A stretch of DNA of 64,000 nt, taken from assembly GCA_964342855.1 (NCBI GenBank), contig CAYFIB010000006.1:58524-122523 (forward strand). Reading direction: 5' to 3'. The stretch is from JBCBJX01 sp964342855. Its GTDB lineage: Bacteria; Pseudomonadota; Alphaproteobacteria; Caulobacterales; Parvularculaceae. Of this stretch, positions 26,723 to 35,761 are shown piece by piece (within the stretch, counting starts at the first letter, position 1; each line of letters opens with the position of its first letter). The notes beneath the pieces are model-generated. The model saw only the letters and a list, made by a program, of their open reading frames with translations, did no database searches and was not told where the DNA came from. The translations under genes were made by a program, and so were the position numbers.

Positions 26723-28579
26723 CTACGCCGCCGCTTCGAACTGGAGACGGGCGAGCCGGGCGTAGAGCCCGCCGCGGGCGACGAGTTCCTCATGGGTTCC
26801 CGTCTCCACCACCGCGCCGCGGTCCATCACCACGATCCGGTCCGCAGATCGCACCGTAGCGAGCCGGTGGGCGATCACCAACGTCGAACGGTCTTTTGTA
26901 ATGGTCGCAAACGCATCCTGCACCGCCCGCTCTGATTCTGCATCAAGGGCGCTGGTCGCTTCGTCGAGGAGGAGGAGCGGCGCGTCGCGCAGGACCGCCC
27001 GGGCGATGGCGATGCGCTGGCGCTGACCGCCGGAGAGGCGCGAACCGCCGGGGCCGATTTCCGCATCAAAGCCGCCCGGCAGCTCGGCGATGAAATCGCT
27101 GGCGTTCGCCGTGTCCGCCGCCGCGCGGATCTCAGCGTCGCTCGCTCCCGTCCGCCCGAAGGCGATGTTCTCGCGCACGGTGCCGGAAAAGAGAGGCGCG
27201 TTCTGTTCGACGATCGCCATCATGGCGCGCAGTTCGCGCGGGGCGAGGCGCGCGACGTCGACGCCGTCGACGAGGACGCTCCCGGCGTCAGGATCATAAA
27301 AGCGCAAGAGCAGTTGGAAGACCGTGCTCTTCCCGGCGCCCGAAGGCCCGACGAGCGCGACGGTTTCGCCCGGCGCGACGGCGAAGCTGACGCCGTGCAG
27401 CGCCTTCTCCTCCGGTCGGCTGGGATAGGAGAAGGAGACGTTTTCGAAGGCGACCGCGCCGCGCGCCGGGCTCGGTACCGGCGCCGGATCGGCGGGCGCG
27501 GCGATCGATGGCTTGAGCGCCAGAATCTCCGAAATGCGTTCCGAGGCGCCGGAGGCGCGCAGAAGCTCCGCCCACGTCTCGGTGAGAATGCCCGCGCCCG
27601 ACACCATGAAGATCGCGAGCAGCGCGAACTGCGCCATCGCGCCCCCGGTCGTGGAGCCCGACTGCACCTCGGCCGCGCCGTACCAGAGAACGCAGACCGT
27701 CGCGGCGAGCCCTAGGGAGAAGGCGATCGCCGTCATCATGGAGCGCGCGAGGATGCGCCGGTGCGCCGCCTGAAACGCCGCCTCCGCCGCCGCGCTGAAG
27801 CGCGCCTGTTCTTCCGGTTCGCGGGTGAAGGCCTGCATGGTCGAGACCGCCGAAAGCGCCTCCCCCGCCCGCGCCGACGCGTCGGCGAGACGGTCCTGGG
27901 AGTCGCGCGAAAAAGTGCGGATGCGCCGACCCGCTGCGATGAGGGGAATGAGCACCAGCGGCGCCGTCCCGGCGACCATCAGGGTGAGCTTCCAGTTGAC
28001 GAACAGCATGAGAAGCAGCGCGCCGAGGGTGGTCGCTGTCGTGCGCAGGGCGACCGAGGCAGAGGAGCCGACCGCCGTCTGGATGAGCGTCGTGTCGGTC
28101 GTCAGTCTCGAGAGGATTTCACCGGTTTTCATTTCCTCGAAGACCGACGGCGGCAACGTCGTCAGGTGATCGAAGACGGCTTTACGGATGTCGGCGACCA
28201 CCCGCTCGCCGATCCGGCTGATGAGATAAAACCGCGTCGCGCTGACAACGCCGAGCGCGCCGGAGATGATGAGCCCGAGCTTGAAGACGCCGGAAAGCCC
28301 GTCGCGCGCGAACGGCGCGCTTGCGCAATAGTCCGGCGCGGCGACCGCGAAGCCGCAATCCACCACCAACCGGCCCGCGAGGGTGACCGACAGAGAGAGC
28401 CCGGCGGCGAGGATGAGAAAGACAAGAAAAAGCGCCAGCGTCAGCCGGTAGGGCTTCAGAAACGGCGCGAGGGCGCGCAGGGGCTTCAAGTCCCGCGCTT
28501 TTTCGCGATGTTCGATGTCTCGTTGCAGGCCCGCGGCGAAGTCCTCGCCCGCGCGATCCGGTTGCGCTTCGGCGGTCAT
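26723..28579 (-). CDS. ABC transporter half-molecule, fused permease and ATPase (MsbA-like exporter)
   Basis: 618 residues. The N-terminal half has six TM helices with an extended soluble N-terminus; the C-terminal half is a complete ATPase with Walker A GPSGAGKST, signature LSGGQRQRIA, Walker B LLLLDEATSALD and H-loop VIAHRL. It would work as a homodimeric exporter of lipids or hydrophobic molecules; substrate unknown. It is the first gene of the minus-strand run, 29 nt upstream of the paraoxonase-like gene. Confidence 0.92.
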   Translation of the reverse strand: MTAEAQPDRAGEDFAAGLQRDIEHREKARDLKPLRALAPFLKPYRLTLALFLVFLILAAGLSLSVTLAGRLVVDCGFAVAAPDYCASAPFARDGLSGVFKLGLIISGALGVVSATRFYLISRIGERVVADIRKAVFDHLTTLPPSVFEEMKTGEILSRLTTDTTLIQTAVGSSASVALRTTATTLGALLLMLFVNWKLTLMVAGTAPLVLIPLIAAGRRIRTFSRDSQDRLADASARAGEALSAVSTMQAFTREPEEQARFSAAAEAAFQAAHRRILARSMMTAIAFSLGLAATVCVLWYGAAEVQSGSTTGGAMAQFALLAIFMVSGAGILTETWAELLRASGASERISEILALKPSIAAPADPAPVPSPARGAVAFENVSFSYPSRPEEKALHGVSFAVAPGETVALVGPSGAGKSTVFQLLLRFYDPDAGSVLVDGVDVARLAPRELRAMMAIVEQNAPLFSGTVRENIAFGRTGASDAEIRAAADTANASDFIAELPGGFDAEIGPGGSRLSGGQRQRIAIARAVLRDAPLLLLDEATSALDAESERAVQDAFATITKDRSTLVIAHRLATVRSADRIVVMDRGAVVETGTHEELVARGGLYARLARLQFEAAA

Positions 28580-28759
28580 GGCCGCGCTCCTTCACCGTCG
28601 TTCATACTCGTCAGAAAAAGCGAGGTAATCGAGCCCGCTTCGCGCGTCACATCTTGATCTCGGCTTTTGGATGCCGTATGCGCCGCGGCTCGCGAACTGT
28701 TCGAGGTCCGGCCGCCGCCGGCGAAAGGAAAAGCGCCGCCGCGGCGACAGGAGAGACCC

Positions 28760-28984
28760 ATGAAAAAAGACATTCACCCGGACTACCACGTCATCAACGT
28801 TCAGATGACCAATGGCGAGACCTATCAGACCCGTTCGACCTATGGCGAACCGGGCGCGACGCTTGTGCTCGACATCGACCCGACCACGCACCCGGCGTGG
28901 ACCGGCGGCCCGGCTCAGGTCATGGACCGCGGCCAGGTGTCGAAGTTCAACAAGCGCTTCGGCGCTTTCGGCCTCAAGAAATAA
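28760..28984 (+). CDS. rpmE: 50S ribosomal protein L31
   Basis: 74 residues from ATG 28760 (MKKDIHPDYHVINVQMTNGE), with ACAGGAGAG upstream. DIDPTTHPAWTG and KFNKRFGAFGLKK are typical. It is the Cys-less (C-minus) form without the zinc-binding CxxC motif. Monocistronic, with a strong terminator 8 nt after the stop. It is divergent from the ABC exporter gene. Confidence 0.96.
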   Translation: MKKDIHPDYHVINVQMTNGETYQTRSTYGEPGATLVLDIDPTTHPAWTGGPAQVMDRGQVSKFNKRFGAFGLKK

Positions 28985-28991
28985 GATGGAT

Positions 28992-29018
28992 GCGGGGCTT
29001 CGGCCCCGCTTTTCGTTT
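28992..29018 (+). terminator. Rho-independent terminator after rpmE
   Basis: GCGGGGC-TTCG-GCCCCGC followed by TTTTCGTTT: 7-bp GC stem with a TTCG loop and T run, directly after rpmE. Confidence 0.92.
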
Positions 29019-29030
29019 CAGCTGGAGAGC

Positions 29031-29555
29031 TCAGCTCTCGCCGAACGCCTTGCGCAGGGCGTCGAGACGCGCGCTCGCGTCGCCATTCGGCCCTTCGCCG
29101 CGGACGTGCGTTTCCGCCGCCTTCGCCGGTTCCGCCAGAGCGATGTCGATGCGCAGCAGCCGGTCATAAGTCGCGCTGGCGCGCGCCGAAAGTTCCGAAA
29201 GACGAACCGGCAGGCAGGCGGTGTCGATCACATCTGATCGCGTGCGCTGCAGGCGATGCTTCGACGCGCTCGCCTCCTCCTCGCTCATCTTGCCTTCGCG
29301 GAGCGCGCGCAGCACCAGAAGCCACGACGCGATCTGCATCAGCTTGGTCGTGAGGCGCATGGAGACGGTGGCGTAAGCGAGCGCCGGCCCGCGATCGAGC
29401 GCTTTGGCGTCATCGCGCCCGGCGCCGTCGAGATAGCGGGCGGTCTCATCGACCAGCCCCATGCCGTCATCGAACAGTTTCTGGAACAGGTCGGATCGGG
29501 CGAAAGCCGCCACGTTCGACGGCGTGATGGTGGGAAGAGTGTCAACTTGCGTCAC
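29031..29555 (-). CDS. rcdA: RcdA-like DUF1465 family protein
   Basis: About 174 residues from GTG 29555 (VTQVDTLPTITP); the frame opens further to 29618, so the start is uncertain. All-helical, with LAYATVSMRLTTKLMQIASWLLVLRAL, EEEASASKHRL and SVARL-like LPVRLSELSARASATYDRLLRID stretches that mark DUF1465. In Caulobacter the family member RcdA is an adaptor that helps ClpXP degrade CtrA and other regulators. It lies downstream of DUF1192 on the same strand. The symbol is by family only. Confidence 0.8.
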   Translation of the reverse strand: MTQVDTLPTITPSNVAAFARSDLFQKLFDDGMGLVDETARYLDGAGRDDAKALDRGPALAYATVSMRLTTKLMQIASWLLVLRALREGKMSEEEASASKHRLQRTRSDVIDTACLPVRLSELSARASATYDRLLRIDIALAEPAKAAETHVRGEGPNGDASARLDALRKAFGES

Positions 29556-29682
29556 GTGGGCGCCCCGTTCGGATACACTGGCGGGCGCCCGTCCCCGAAC
29601 GGTCCGCCCTGAACTCAACTCCGACGTCGCCGCCGGCTTCTCCGCCCCAGACCTGCAATCGGCGGGCCAGCACAGCTCGTCG

Positions 29683-29880
29683 TCAGATCTTGAACACGCT
29701 CTCAGCGGCCGCGCGCATATCGCCCTTTTTGGCGATCATCGTTTCACAGCGCGCGATTTCCGACTTCAGAAGCGAGATGCGCTCTTCCAGATCCGAGACG
29801 GAGTGCGCGTCGAGATCGACGCCGAGCGCGGCGCGCAGCTGCGCGTCCCCTTTGAGATCGTCTTCGCTCTCTTCGAACAT
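29683..29880 (-). CDS. DUF1192 family small protein
   Basis: 65 residues from ATG 29880 (MFEESEDDLK), with GGGAGACGG upstream; a longer frame to 29967 is not supported. SVSDLEERISLLKSEIARCETMIAKKGDMRAAAESVF forms a single coiled-coil helix, typical of the DUF1192 family found beside NAD(P)H-quinone oxidoreductase genes in alphaproteobacteria. Function unknown. It is divergent from that oxidoreductase gene here, as in relatives. Confidence 0.85.
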   Translation of the reverse strand: MFEESEDDLKGDAQLRAALGVDLDAHSVSDLEERISLLKSEIARCETMIAKKGDMRAAAESVFKI

Positions 29881-29969
29881 CAGCCGTCTCCCGTTCTCGT
29901 CTTCACGCGCGCGGCGCCCATATGATGGTGCGTGATGACGCCCCGCCCCGCAACCCGAAAGCCGCACTG

Positions 29970-30965
29970 ATGACGCCTCCCCCGCCGCCTGAAACCATGT
30001 CCGCCGTCGAAATCTCTGAGCCCGGCGGGCCGGAGGTTCTGAAACCGACGACGCGGCCGACGCCGAAACCGAGCGCCGGCGAGGTCTTGATCCGTGTGCG
30101 GGCGGCGGGCGTGAACCGGCCGGACGTGCTTCAGCGTCAGGGGCTTTATCCGCCCCCGGAAGGCGCGAGCGACCTTCCCGGCCTCGAGGTTGCGGGCGAG
30201 ATATGCGCTGTCGGCGAGGACGTATCGGAAAGCCGCCTCGGCGAGGCGGTGACGGCCCTTCTGCCGGGCGGCGGTTACGCCGAATACGCCGTCGCGGACG
30301 CCCGCCTCGCCCTCCCCGTTCCCTCTCGCGTCTCGCTGCAGGAAGCCGCGGGCCTGCCCGAGACTGTCTTTACGGTGTGGGCGAACGTGTTCGAGGACGG
30401 CGCGTTGAAGGCGGGCGAAACCCTGCTTGTCCACGGCGGCACCAGCGGCATCGGCGTCACCGCGAACCAGATGGCGAAGGCAGCGGGCGCGCGCGTGATC
30501 GTCACCTGCGGGACGGACGAAAAATGCGCCGCCGCCAAAGCGCTCGGCGCCGATATCGCGATCAATCACCGGACGGAAGATTTCGCCGAACGGGTGAGCG
30601 CCGAAGGCGGCGCTGACGTCATTCTCGACATGGTCGGCGGAAGCTACGTTTCGAAGAACATCGCCTGCCTGAACTCGGGCGGGCGCTGCGTCTTCATCGC
30701 TTTCCTCGGCGGGGCTGAAGCCTCGTTCAATATCTTCGACGTCATGCGCAAGCGCCTGCGGCTCTCCGGCTCGACACTGCGCGCCCGCTCGCCGGACGAA
30801 AAGGCGCGGATCGCGCAGGAGATCGCGACGCACGTCTGGCCCTGGTACGCAAGCGGCGCGGCGAAAGCAGTGCTCGACCAGACCTTCCCCCTCGCCGAGG
30901 CCGCCGCCGCCCATGCGCGCATGGAGGCGGGCGACCATGTCGGCAAGATCGTGCTCATTCCGTAG
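29970..30965 (+). CDS. NAD(P)H quinone oxidoreductase, zeta-crystallin/PIG3 family
   Basis: 331 residues. Zinc-independent medium-chain dehydrogenase: GPEVLKPTTRPTPKP, AAGVNRPDVLQRQGLYPPP, the Rossmann motif LLVHGGTSGIGVTANQMAKA and C-terminal HARMEAGDHVGKIVLIP, all of the PIG3 subgroup. Start is uncertain between ATG 29922, 29970 and 29997; 29970 is a compromise. It probably reduces quinones with NADPH. Divergent from DUF1192. Confidence 0.9.
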   Translation: MTPPPPPETMSAVEISEPGGPEVLKPTTRPTPKPSAGEVLIRVRAAGVNRPDVLQRQGLYPPPEGASDLPGLEVAGEICAVGEDVSESRLGEAVTALLPGGGYAEYAVADARLALPVPSRVSLQEAAGLPETVFTVWANVFEDGALKAGETLLVHGGTSGIGVTANQMAKAAGARVIVTCGTDEKCAAAKALGADIAINHRTEDFAERVSAEGGADVILDMVGGSYVSKNIACLNSGGRCVFIAFLGGAEASFNIFDVMRKRLRLSGSTLRARSPDEKARIAQEIATHVWPWYASGAAKAVLDQTFPLAEAAAAHARMEAGDHVGKIVLIP

Positions 30966-30984
30966 GCGTCAGCGCGCTTGATGC

Positions 30985-31818
30985 CTAGTCGAGCCCGTTC
31001 AGTCGCCACGCCGTGACCGTGCCGGGGCGCCAGTTCGGCACGATGATCTGGTCCCCGAATACGGAGAGATCGTTCTGCAGAACGCCGTCGGCGCGGCTGT
31101 CCAGAAGCTGGGCGACCTCGCCTTCATCGGCCACGAAGAAAATGTCGCCGCGCCATCCGGATACAAGATAACCACCCGGAACAACGCCCACGCCGTCCGC
31201 ATCCGTCATCCCGGCGGCGATGGTTCGATACGATCCGTCGGCTCTGTATTCGAGCAGCAGCCCGGCGCTCATGGTCGTCACGAGCAAGCGGTCGCCGTCG
31301 CCCAGAAGACCGTTCACCCCGGCCAACAGATCGCTGTCCTGCGTCCACACGTCGAAACCCGTCGCGCCCAAGTGATGAATGGTTCCCGTGCGCGAATCCG
31401 ACACCAGAACGGCGCCGTTCCAGACTGTCGCATCATTGAGGAACTGCGCGCCCTCGATTTCGTAGTCACGCTGGGAGGCGCCGGTTCGGACATCATACGT
31501 CCTGACACGGTCGATATCAGTAACGTAAAGAACGTCGTCTCGAACCACCATGCCCTTCGGCGCGTCGAGCCCTTCCGCCCACCGGGCTTCGAGCACTTGA
31601 CCGTCAGCGGCGAGCTTAGAAATCCAGCCCTCGCCGTCCTTGTCGGAGCCGCCGCCCGCGACATTCGAGATGAAATACGAGCCGTCAGGGGCGAGCGCGG
31701 CGCCTTCCGGATCGGCGAACCCTTCCGCGATCCAGATCTGCTCAAGAGACGGCGGCTCAACGGCGACAGACTGCGATGCGGCCAACACCAACACCGTGAA
31801 AAAATGACCAATCAGCAT
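30985..31818 (-). CDS. Secreted SMP-30/NHL-like beta-propeller protein
   Basis: 277 residues with a short signal peptide (LVLAASQSVA). The mature part has repeated blade motifs such as DPEGAALAPDGSYFISN, APKGMVVRDDVLYVTDID and ADGVGVVPGGYLVSGW, consistent with a six-bladed propeller of the gluconolactonase/strictosidine-synthase-like superfamily. Substrate unknown. No obvious operon partner. Confidence 0.8.
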   Translation of the reverse strand: MLIGHFFTVLVLAASQSVAVEPPSLEQIWIAEGFADPEGAALAPDGSYFISNVAGGGSDKDGEGWISKLAADGQVLEARWAEGLDAPKGMVVRDDVLYVTDIDRVRTYDVRTGASQRDYEIEGAQFLNDATVWNGAVLVSDSRTGTIHHLGATGFDVWTQDSDLLAGVNGLLGDGDRLLVTTMSAGLLLEYRADGSYRTIAAGMTDADGVGVVPGGYLVSGWRGDIFFVADEGEVAQLLDSRADGVLQNDLSVFGDQIIVPNWRPGTVTAWRLNGLD

Positions 31819-31979
31819 GGCGTTCTCCCCGTTTTTCTTTCAACCTAACGCCGCCCTCGTGGCCCGCACGTGAAAACGTCGTTAGGTCGCGATCTACGGG
31901 GCTCACGCCATTCTCGACCTCCGTTTGAACGGATAGGACGGTCGAAAACCGCTAAACGAATGTCGGCGAGGACCTGACG

Positions 31980-32489
31980 ATGAAAAGAAGAATAGAGTTT
32001 CTCTGCGCGCCGGTCGTCGCTTTGGCGTTGGTCGCGTCCTGCGGCACGCCGTACCGGGAAGAAGGTTCTCGAAATTGGCAGCGGGCGGAATTTGTTGATG
32101 AGAACGTACTTGTCATCACCGGCTTCGCATCAGGCGAACGACGCGAAGGGTTGCTGATCAATCTTGCACGGCTTAAAGCCGCCGACCAAGCAACAAAAGC
32201 CGGATTCCGATATCTGATCGAAGACGACCGTGTACTACCTAAACAGATCACTTCGGAAGACATCCAGGAAGACGCGCGCGGCACGGCGAAAACGCTGCGG
32301 ACGTCCGGCGCCCTCCGCAGCTATGCGGCCGACACGCCGTTCATTACCGATGCGCGGTATCGATTTACCTTCCGAGTTTATAAAGTGATCCCGAGCGGGC
32401 TGGACGCCGCTCAATTTCTGGACGCCTACGCCATCTACAATGACCTCGGGCCGAGATACGTGCGCGACTTCAAGCCGCGCACGCCTTAA
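31980..32489 (+). CDS. Hypothetical lipoprotein
   Basis: 169 residues from ATG 31980. Basic N-terminus, hydrophobic core and lipobox VASC (Cys21) mark a lipoprotein. The soluble part contains FVDENVLVITGFASGERREGLLINLARLKAADQATKAGFRYL, with the look of a small alpha/beta CC0125-like domain that recurs in lipoproteins of this class; assignment is tentative. Codon use is less GC-rich than neighbours. It converges with the DUF6607 gene, 6 nt apart. Confidence 0.7.
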   Translation: MKRRIEFLCAPVVALALVASCGTPYREEGSRNWQRAEFVDENVLVITGFASGERREGLLINLARLKAADQATKAGFRYLIEDDRVLPKQITSEDIQEDARGTAKTLRTSGALRSYAADTPFITDARYRFTFRVYKVIPSGLDAAQFLDAYAIYNDLGPRYVRDFKPRTP

Positions 32490-32495
32490 CGCTGC

Positions 32496-33497
32496 TCAGT
32501 AGGCGTCGTCTTCCGTCTCGCGTTCGGCGAGGCGTTCCGACAGCTCGCCGATCTCGGACGTCGTGTACTCCGCGATCGTTTCCTGTGCGGCCTCGATCGC
32601 TTCCGCCGTCGTCATCGAGCCGTCGCGCACCGAGGCGGCGTAACCGAGGAGCGGCTGGTAGAGCGCTTCCGGCTCGCCCTGCATGGTGAGGCCGAAACGC
32701 GTGGAGCCGGCCTCCAGGCTCGCCCATGCGTCACGAACGCCCGCCCAGTAGTCCTTGGTTTCGTCCCAGTACGTCGTCGCGATGGCGGCGTCGAAGCCGC
32801 TGTCTTTGCGATAGGTGTTCACCCCGACTTCGCGGACGAGGATCTGCGGCTCGCCGGTGCGCTGGATGAGTTTGGAGTTGTCCTGCTCGTGCACCCAACC
32901 GAACGGGGTGATGGCGTGACGGTTCACGGCGAGGACCGCGTCGTAATCGTCACGGGTCGTCATATCGCGGCGCGGCAGCGGACGGGTTTCCGCCGGGGGC
33001 GTCCATTCCGACACGCCGTTCGCATGGCTCCATGCGCCGACGGCGCCGTAGCGCGGGGAATCGTCCACCTGATAGACTTCCTGGGACCATTTCCCGCGCG
33101 CCTCGAAGTCTCTCACTTCACGCGTTTCCCAGGCGTTGCCGCCGATGAAGACCAGCACGTCGTCCGGCTGATAGGTCCAGTCCTGTCGCCAGTGCTTGAT
33201 CGGGAACTTCTCATCGCCGCCGACGACAAGGGTGTGCTGCAGGCTGATGAACTCGCCCGTATCCTCGATGACCCGCACGACTTCATAAGCGCCGGAGAGC
33301 TTCGGTTCCTTGAGCTCATAGCCCGCGACGAACGGCACGGTCTCGGTGAAGTCGAACGTCACCTTGTAGTCGCCGGCCATGGCGAGGATCGCCGCGCGGT
33401 CTTTGTCAAAAGCACCGTCTTCAACGGTCGGCAGCGGCGTCGTCGCACAGGCGGCGAGCGTCAGCGCCGTGGCGGCGCAGGAAGCAAAACGAAACAT
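32496..33497 (-). CDS. DUF6607 family exported lipoprotein
   Basis: 333 residues from ATG 33497 with signal peptide and lipobox LAAC (Cys17). The motif run HWRQDWTYQPDDVLVFIGGNAWETREV, GKWSQEVYQVDDSPRYGAVGAWSH and NRHAITPFGWVHEQDNSKL is what I recall for DUF6607. Divergent from the TonB haem-type receptor gene, 117 nt away; such pairing suggests a role in haem or iron uptake, but the function of the family is unknown. Confidence 0.75.
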   Translation of the reverse strand: MFRFASCAATALTLAACATTPLPTVEDGAFDKDRAAILAMAGDYKVTFDFTETVPFVAGYELKEPKLSGAYEVVRVIEDTGEFISLQHTLVVGGDEKFPIKHWRQDWTYQPDDVLVFIGGNAWETREVRDFEARGKWSQEVYQVDDSPRYGAVGAWSHANGVSEWTPPAETRPLPRRDMTTRDDYDAVLAVNRHAITPFGWVHEQDNSKLIQRTGEPQILVREVGVNTYRKDSGFDAAIATTYWDETKDYWAGVRDAWASLEAGSTRFGLTMQGEPEALYQPLLGYAASVRDGSMTTAEAIEAAQETIAEYTTSEIGELSERLAERETEDDAY

Positions 33498-33589
33498 GGA
33501 TGGGTCTCCGTCTGGGGTTCGGTGCGTTGAAAATCGCCTAGCGCTAACGATTCGCAATTGCAATATCATTTACGCGGCGCTAATGCCTC

Positions 33590-33604
33590 TGCGAGTCATT
33601 CGCA
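33590..33604. promoter_or_regulatory. Interrupted palindrome before the TonB haem-type receptor gene
   Basis: TGCGA-GTCAT-TCGCA lies just before the ribosome binding site of the receptor gene at 33615, in the divergent region with DUF6607. An AT-rich run, CGCAATTGCAATATCATTTAC (33553-33573), lies a little upstream and a TAGCGCTA palindrome at 33539-33546. Any of these could be an operator for an iron regulator, but no consensus match is certain. Confidence 0.35.
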
Positions 33605-33614
33605 CGGAGTTCCC

Positions 33615-35747
33615 ATGAAAGCCACCCTTTTAGCGAGCGCGACTGTCGCCGCCCTCCTCGCCAGCGCCGCAAACGCCGCCGACCCTGCGGAGCCGACGGT
33701 CGAGCCGTCCGAAACCGCGGACGTCATCACCATCTTCGCGACGCGCAACCCGACAGAAGCTTTTGACTATCCGGGCTCGGTCACCGTGCTGGAGCGCGAC
33801 ATCATCGAGGACTTCAACCTCTCCTCCATCTCCGACCTCTTCGCCGCCGTGCCGGGCGCGAATTTCGATTCCGGGCCGCGTCGCACGGGAGATACGCCCT
33901 CCGTACGCGGCGTTGGCGGCGGCGGCGTGCTGATCTATTTCGACGGTGCGCGCCAGAATTTCATCTCCGGCCATGACGGTCGCGCGTTCATTGATCCGGA
34001 GCTTCTGAAAGCCGTCGAGGTCGTCCGTGGGCCAACTTCCGCGCTTTACGGCTCCGGCGCGCTGGGCGGCGTCATCGCTTTCCGCACCATCACGGCGGAC
34101 GATGTTCTGAGCGAGGGGGAAACCGCCGCCGTTCGTCTCGGAGCGGGTTACCAGAGCATCAACGATGAGTGGCGCTATACGGGCACAGGCGTCTTCCGCA
34201 CCCCGGACGGCGCGTTTGACGCCATCGGCTCCCTCACCTTCCGCGAGTCCAGCGACATCGAACTCGGCTCCGGTGATGATCTCCCCGCGGACGATGAAAT
34301 CCTCTCGTCGCTTCTGAAAGCGACGGCCCGCCCGGCGGACGGCTTGGAAATCTCCGCGACCTGGCAGCGCTTTGACGGAGAAACGGTCGATCCCTCCAAC
34401 CCGCAGGGCGCCAACACGGCGGGCGCGGGCAACGAACTGGTCGATCGCACCATCGACGGCGAAACCATTCAGGGCGTTCTGTCGTTCCGCCCCGCGGCGT
34501 CCAATCTCATCGACCTGAACCTCACCGCTTATTCGAACACGACGACCGTCGAAGAGGCCGAAGTCGCATCGACTCGCGTCGTCGAGCGCGAGGTCGAAAC
34601 CCTCGGCTTCGCCCTTGACAACCGCTCCCGGTTCTCGCTCGGCGAGCAGCTGAACGTCGTTTTCACCTATGGCGGCGAGTACTATGTCGACGAACAGACG
34701 GGTACGGATACGGACGCGACGGACGGCTCCCGCGGCGGCGTGCCGGACGCGGAAAGCCGCTTCACAGGCGTCTTCGCGCAGGCCGAAATCGAAGCTGTTC
34801 GCCCTCTCGGCGCGCCGGGCGTCCTGACGCTCATTCCGGGCGTGCGCTGGGACCGCTTTGAGAACGAAGCCATCGGCCAGCCGGATACGGATGATGACGC
34901 TGTCTCGCCGAAAGTCGGCCTCTCCTACGCGCCCGTCCCGCAACTCCTCATCTTCGCGAACTGGGCGGAAGCGTTCCGCGCGCCGAACTTCAACGAGATT
35001 TATGCGGACGGCGTGCACTTCTCGCTGCCGGATCCCGCCGCGCCTCCGGGACCGCCGGTCTTCGTGTCTAACGACTTCATCACCAATGAAGACCTTGGAC
35101 CGGAAGAATCCGAAACATACGAAGTCGGCCTCGGCGTTGATTTCGAAGGCGTCTTCGGCGCGTCGGACCGCTTCACGGCGAAGGCGTCCTATTACAATTC
35201 GCAGGTCGATGATCTCATCAACCTCGAGGTCAACATCCCGGCCGGCTGTTTCGGCGCGCCGTTCCCGCCGTGCGGCTCTGGCCAGGCTTTCGGCAACTTC
35301 AGCCGCTACGCGAACGTTCAGAATGCGGAGATCGACGGCCTGGAGATCGAGGCGTCCTACGACTCCGATCTCTTCTATACGCGTGCGAACTTCTCCTCCA
35401 TCGAAGGCGAAGACCGCGATACGGGCGAGTTCATCGGGTCGCTGCAGCCGGATACGGTGTTCATCGACGCCGGCCTCAAGCTCGCCGCTGTCGACGCGCG
35501 TCTCGGCGGTCGCCTCACCCTCGCCGATGAGTTCGACAAGACCGACGATCCGAACCAGTTCCGCGACAGCTACGCAAAAGGCGACATCTACCTCGTCTGG
35601 ACGCCGGAGCTTGTCGCCCTGAAAGGACTGCGGGTCGATCTCGGCGTCGATAACGTGACGGATGCGGACTATGAGGTCGTCGCGGCGGGCGTCAGCCAGC
35701 CGGGCCGCAACTACAAAGCGGCCGTGCGCTGGGGCGCGACGTTCTGA
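33615..35747 (+). CDS. TonB-dependent receptor, haemoglobin/transferrin/lactoferrin-like family
   Basis: 710 residues from ATG 33615 (signal peptide ends SAANAADP). The plug has PGSVTVLERDIIED, VPGANFDSGPRRTGDTPSVRG and VEVVRGPTSALYGSGALGG; the barrel ends AVRWGATF with terminal Phe. The overall pattern fits the haem or haemoglobin receptor group (HmuR/HemR-like). It likely imports a haem or siderophore ligand with TonB. A 156-residue ORF follows 14 nt later and may be co-transcribed. Confidence 0.9.
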   Translation: MKATLLASATVAALLASAANAADPAEPTVEPSETADVITIFATRNPTEAFDYPGSVTVLERDIIEDFNLSSISDLFAAVPGANFDSGPRRTGDTPSVRGVGGGGVLIYFDGARQNFISGHDGRAFIDPELLKAVEVVRGPTSALYGSGALGGVIAFRTITADDVLSEGETAAVRLGAGYQSINDEWRYTGTGVFRTPDGAFDAIGSLTFRESSDIELGSGDDLPADDEILSSLLKATARPADGLEISATWQRFDGETVDPSNPQGANTAGAGNELVDRTIDGETIQGVLSFRPAASNLIDLNLTAYSNTTTVEEAEVASTRVVEREVETLGFALDNRSRFSLGEQLNVVFTYGGEYYVDEQTGTDTDATDGSRGGVPDAESRFTGVFAQAEIEAVRPLGAPGVLTLIPGVRWDRFENEAIGQPDTDDDAVSPKVGLSYAPVPQLLIFANWAEAFRAPNFNEIYADGVHFSLPDPAAPPGPPVFVSNDFITNEDLGPEESETYEVGLGVDFEGVFGASDRFTAKASYYNSQVDDLINLEVNIPAGCFGAPFPPCGSGQAFGNFSRYANVQNAEIDGLEIEASYDSDLFYTRANFSSIEGEDRDTGEFIGSLQPDTVFIDAGLKLAAVDARLGGRLTLADEFDKTDDPNQFRDSYAKGDIYLVWTPELVALKGLRVDLGVDNVTDADYEVVAAGVSQPGRNYKAAVRWGATF

Positions 35748-35761
35748 TCGATCGCGCTCCC

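Noticed and set aside
33553..33573. Fur or Irr box before the haem-type receptor
   Set aside because: AT-rich and suggestive, but no symmetrical match to a consensus I can state with confidence; kept only as part of the palindrome note.
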